A DNA stretch of 64,000 nucleotides, taken from positions 1,442,681-1,506,680 of the forward strand of contig NZ_BSTD01000001.1 in assembly GCF_030269325.1 (NCBI RefSeq), written 5' to 3'. The DNA comes from Amycolatopsis sp. NBRC 101858 (lineage in GTDB: Bacteria; Actinomycetota; Actinomycetes; Mycobacteriales; Pseudonocardiaceae). A model generated the notes under the pieces. It was not told the origin of the DNA. It ran no database searches and was given only the letters and a program-made list of their open reading frames with translations. Position numbers and translations under genes: made by a program. Below, piece after piece: positions 62,625 to 64,000 of the stretch; within the stretch, counting starts at the first letter, position 1, and each line of letters begins with the position of its first letter.

Positions 62625-62891
62625 GTGAGTGATCCGAGCAATCCACCGGAGGTTACGGGCTCGTTGCGGCCCACGCCGGAGCTGCCCAAGAAGCTGACCG
62701 ACCTGACGCCGGTGGTGATCGTAGGCACCTCGATCTGGGCTGTCGCGCTGGTGGTGCTCTTCTTCACGACTTCGGGGCTGTGGGTGCAGACAGCGCTGTC
62801 CGGGTTCGTGCTCGGGTTCATCGGCCTGGCGATCATCGGCTGGCAGCGGGCGGCCGCCCGGCGGGGCTCGAAGTCGGCGCAGCGGCTCTGA
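62625..62891 (+). CDS. DUF2530-family small membrane protein (88 aa)
   Basis: MSDPSNPPEVTGSLRPTPELPKKLTDLTPVVIVGTSIWAVALVVLFFTTSGLWVQTALSGFVLGFIGLAIIGWQRAAARRGSK: a Pro-rich cytoplasmic head, PPPLP-type LPKKLTDLTPVVIVGT motif and two helices. This is the typical DUF2530 layout found throughout actinobacteria. GTG at 62625. Matches the position recalled for Rv0879c. Function unknown. Confidence 0.85.
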   Translation: MSDPSNPPEVTGSLRPTPELPKKLTDLTPVVIVGTSIWAVALVVLFFTTSGLWVQTALSGFVLGFIGLAIIGWQRAAARRGSKSAQRL

Positions 62892-62894
62892 GCC

Positions 62895-64000
62895 CTATGC
62901 CAGCAGCGTCCGCGGCGATGGGTCGTCGAGCAGCGCGGTGATCAGGTGCCGGTCGGGCCAGCGCTCGGCCGCCCAGGCGAACGCGCGCGCCAGGCCTTCG
63001 GAGGAGTCGGCCGCGTGCAGGCGGCCGTCGGACCACCACTGGACGTCGTGCTCGGCGCCCTGGATCGAGACGGTCAGCGGGTCGTGCACCAGGACGCCAC
63101 CCTCGGGCAGGCGGATGCCGAACTGGTCGGCGACGAGCTTCAGCGCGGGCAGCTCGGCCCACGGCGCGTACTCGCCTTCGCTGGTCACGGTGGCTTGCTC
63201 GGTACTGGCGAGCGGGAGGTCGAGCAGGTCCGCGAGGCGCTCCGGCTCGTCGGGCGCGACGACGTACTGGTCGGGTTCCAGTGCCCCGGCCACCCAGGGG
63301 ACGTCCAGCACCAGCGCACCGTCCACAACGGACCCGTCGGCGGCCCGGACCGCTTCCGGCGGGCGGGGTTCGAACCCGGACTCGACAACGGCGTCGTAAG
63401 CGCGCGTGGTCAGTCCGGTCGAGATGGTCCGTTCCGGATCCGCGAGCCGCTTCAGGACGTCTTCGGCTTCGTCCACACTGGACAGTGCCAGGTCGGTGCG
63501 CACCCCGGCGGTCTCGAGCAGTTCCTCGCTCAGGCCAAGGTCGGGTACCTCGTCGTAGAGCCCGGTCAGGTCGGCACTGGGCAGGCGCCACTCACTCGGG
63601 GCGAGCCCGCCGAGCACGGCGTACTGCGCGATCCACCAGGCCGCGTGCCCCCGCGGCGCGCGCAGTGCGGGCAGGGTCTCGGGACGCGCGGCCAGCAGTT
63701 CGAGCGCGGCGGGCCAGGAGTCGTCGGCGACCAGGTCGAGGTCCCGGATCGCGACGAGCGTCGACGGCGGTTCCGGCAGCGAGTCCCACCAGGCTTCCTC
63801 GTCCGGCAGGTCGTGGTCGGGCTCGTGCGGCTCGTCATCGAGGACCACCGCGAACGAGTCGAGGACGCCGGCGGCCTTGAGCGTGCCGTCCGGCCAGTCT
63901 TCGGCGAAGTCCTCGTCGAGGACGTCGAGTGCACCGTCCTCTTCGAAGACCTCTTCGTCGAAGATGTCGATGAGCGGCGACGTGGGGAGCACGAGCTCGT
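62895..64000 (-). CDS. C-terminal part of a large acidic protein (5' end outside window)
   Basis: The frame runs through the right edge of the window, so the start is missing; at least 368 residues are seen. Highly acidic N-terminal visible part (IDIFDEEVFEEDGALDVLDEDFAEDWPDG), then TLVAIRDLDLVADDSWPAALELLAARPETLPALRAPRGHAAWWIAQYAVLGGLAPSEWRLPSADLTGLYDEVPDL and an end WSDGRLHAADSSEGLARAFAWAAERWPDRHLITALLDDPSPRTLLA. In relatives the gene next to DUF2530 encodes a sacsin-N/Hsp90-ATPase-like protein of about 900-1000 aa with such a C-terminal region; that assignment is from memory and the ATPase part is not in view. Stop three bases after DUF2530's stop on the opposite strand. Confidence 0.6.
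   Translation of the reverse strand, partial: ELVLPTSPLIDIFDEEVFEEDGALDVLDEDFAEDWPDGTLKAAGVLDSFAVVLDDEPHEPDHDLPDEEAWWDSLPEPPSTLVAIRDLDLVADDSWPAALELLAARPETLPALRAPRGHAAWWIAQYAVLGGLAPSEWRLPSADLTGLYDEVPDLGLSEELLETAGVRTDLALSSVDEAEDVLKRLADPERTISTGLTTRAYDAVVESGFEPRPPEAVRAADGSVVDGALVLDVPWVAGALEPDQYVVAPDEPERLADLLDLPLASTEQATVTSEGEYAPWAELPALKLVADQFGIRLPEGGVLVHDPLTVSIQGAEHDVQWWSDGRLHAADSSEGLARAFAWAAERWPDRHLITALLDDPSPRTLLA

Overview
The window reads as a chromosomal piece of a high-GC actinomycete. GC is around 70% by eye, with strong G/C at third codon positions, many GTG/TTG starts and four-base ATGA/GTGA/TTGA gene overlaps. The best guess is Pseudonocardiaceae, probably Amycolatopsis. This rests on the mix of mycobacteria-like housekeeping genes (SepH, DUF2530, an EphD-type fusion, serC, two citrate synthases), a vancomycin-type glycosyltransferase and iron boxes of the IdeR/DmdR type. 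Genus is inference. No tRNA, rRNA, CRISPR array, insertion sequence or prophage was seen.

Layout. 0-5.6 kb: the end of glpD, then an HTH regulator, a frameshifted membrane gene, an ABC exporter and a glycosyltransferase. 5.6-10 kb (minus): photolyase, gltA and a PfkB sugar kinase. 9.5-15 kb: a divergent TetR/acyl-CoA dehydrogenase pair around an operator, a broken and an intact Uma2 gene, an amidohydrolase, a GNAT and an aldose epimerase. 15-20 kb: TetR with two tandem metallo-beta-lactamase hydrolases, a DUF3558-like lipoprotein, an MFS exporter and pdxH. 20-23.4 kb: an NCS1 permease with a cysteine-rich tail, TetR and a small lipoprotein. 23.4-27.9 kb (minus): a complete urease operon ureABCFGD. 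28-31.6 kb: a second citrate synthase, then TetR plus an EphD-like hydrolase/dehydrogenase fusion. 31.8-35.3 kb: a four-gene ABC exporter/two-component operon, followed by a 21-bp-period hairpin repeat. 35.5-42 kb: a serine hydrolase, a membrane protein, serC, a GT87 mannosyltransferase and a Tat-exported amidohydrolase. 42-48.2 kb: a non-coding repeat area carrying a duplicated permease 3' end, a MacAB-like export operon with a Cys/Met/His-motif lipoprotein, and a divergent OmpR/histidine kinase pair. 48.4-52.6 kb: sepH, MmcQ, a repeat-built membrane protein, DUF2537 and an rRNA methyltransferase. 52.8-58.6 kb: a GCS2 ligase, TetR, an iron-box-controlled heme oxygenase, superoxide dismutase, arylamine N-acetyltransferase and an anchored secreted protein behind a second iron box. 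58.6-64 kb: MarR/MFS, a secreted protein, an NCS2 purine permease, DUF2530 and the C-terminal part of a large acidic protein cut by the window edge.

How it fits together. From memory, gltA2, citA, serC, sepH, DUF2537, spoU, marR and DUF2530 lie in the same order and relative orientation as Mycobacterium tuberculosis Rv0896 down to Rv0879c. The window would then be an ancestral backbone expanded by inserted regulator-plus-transporter cassettes. Most cassettes carry their own palindromic operator, and gene ends are often marked by near-perfect hairpin terminators. The most notable non-coding features are the 21-bp-period hairpin at 35351-35478, the duplicated permease tail at 42165-42879, the long perfect palindrome at 31773-31794 and the two iron boxes.
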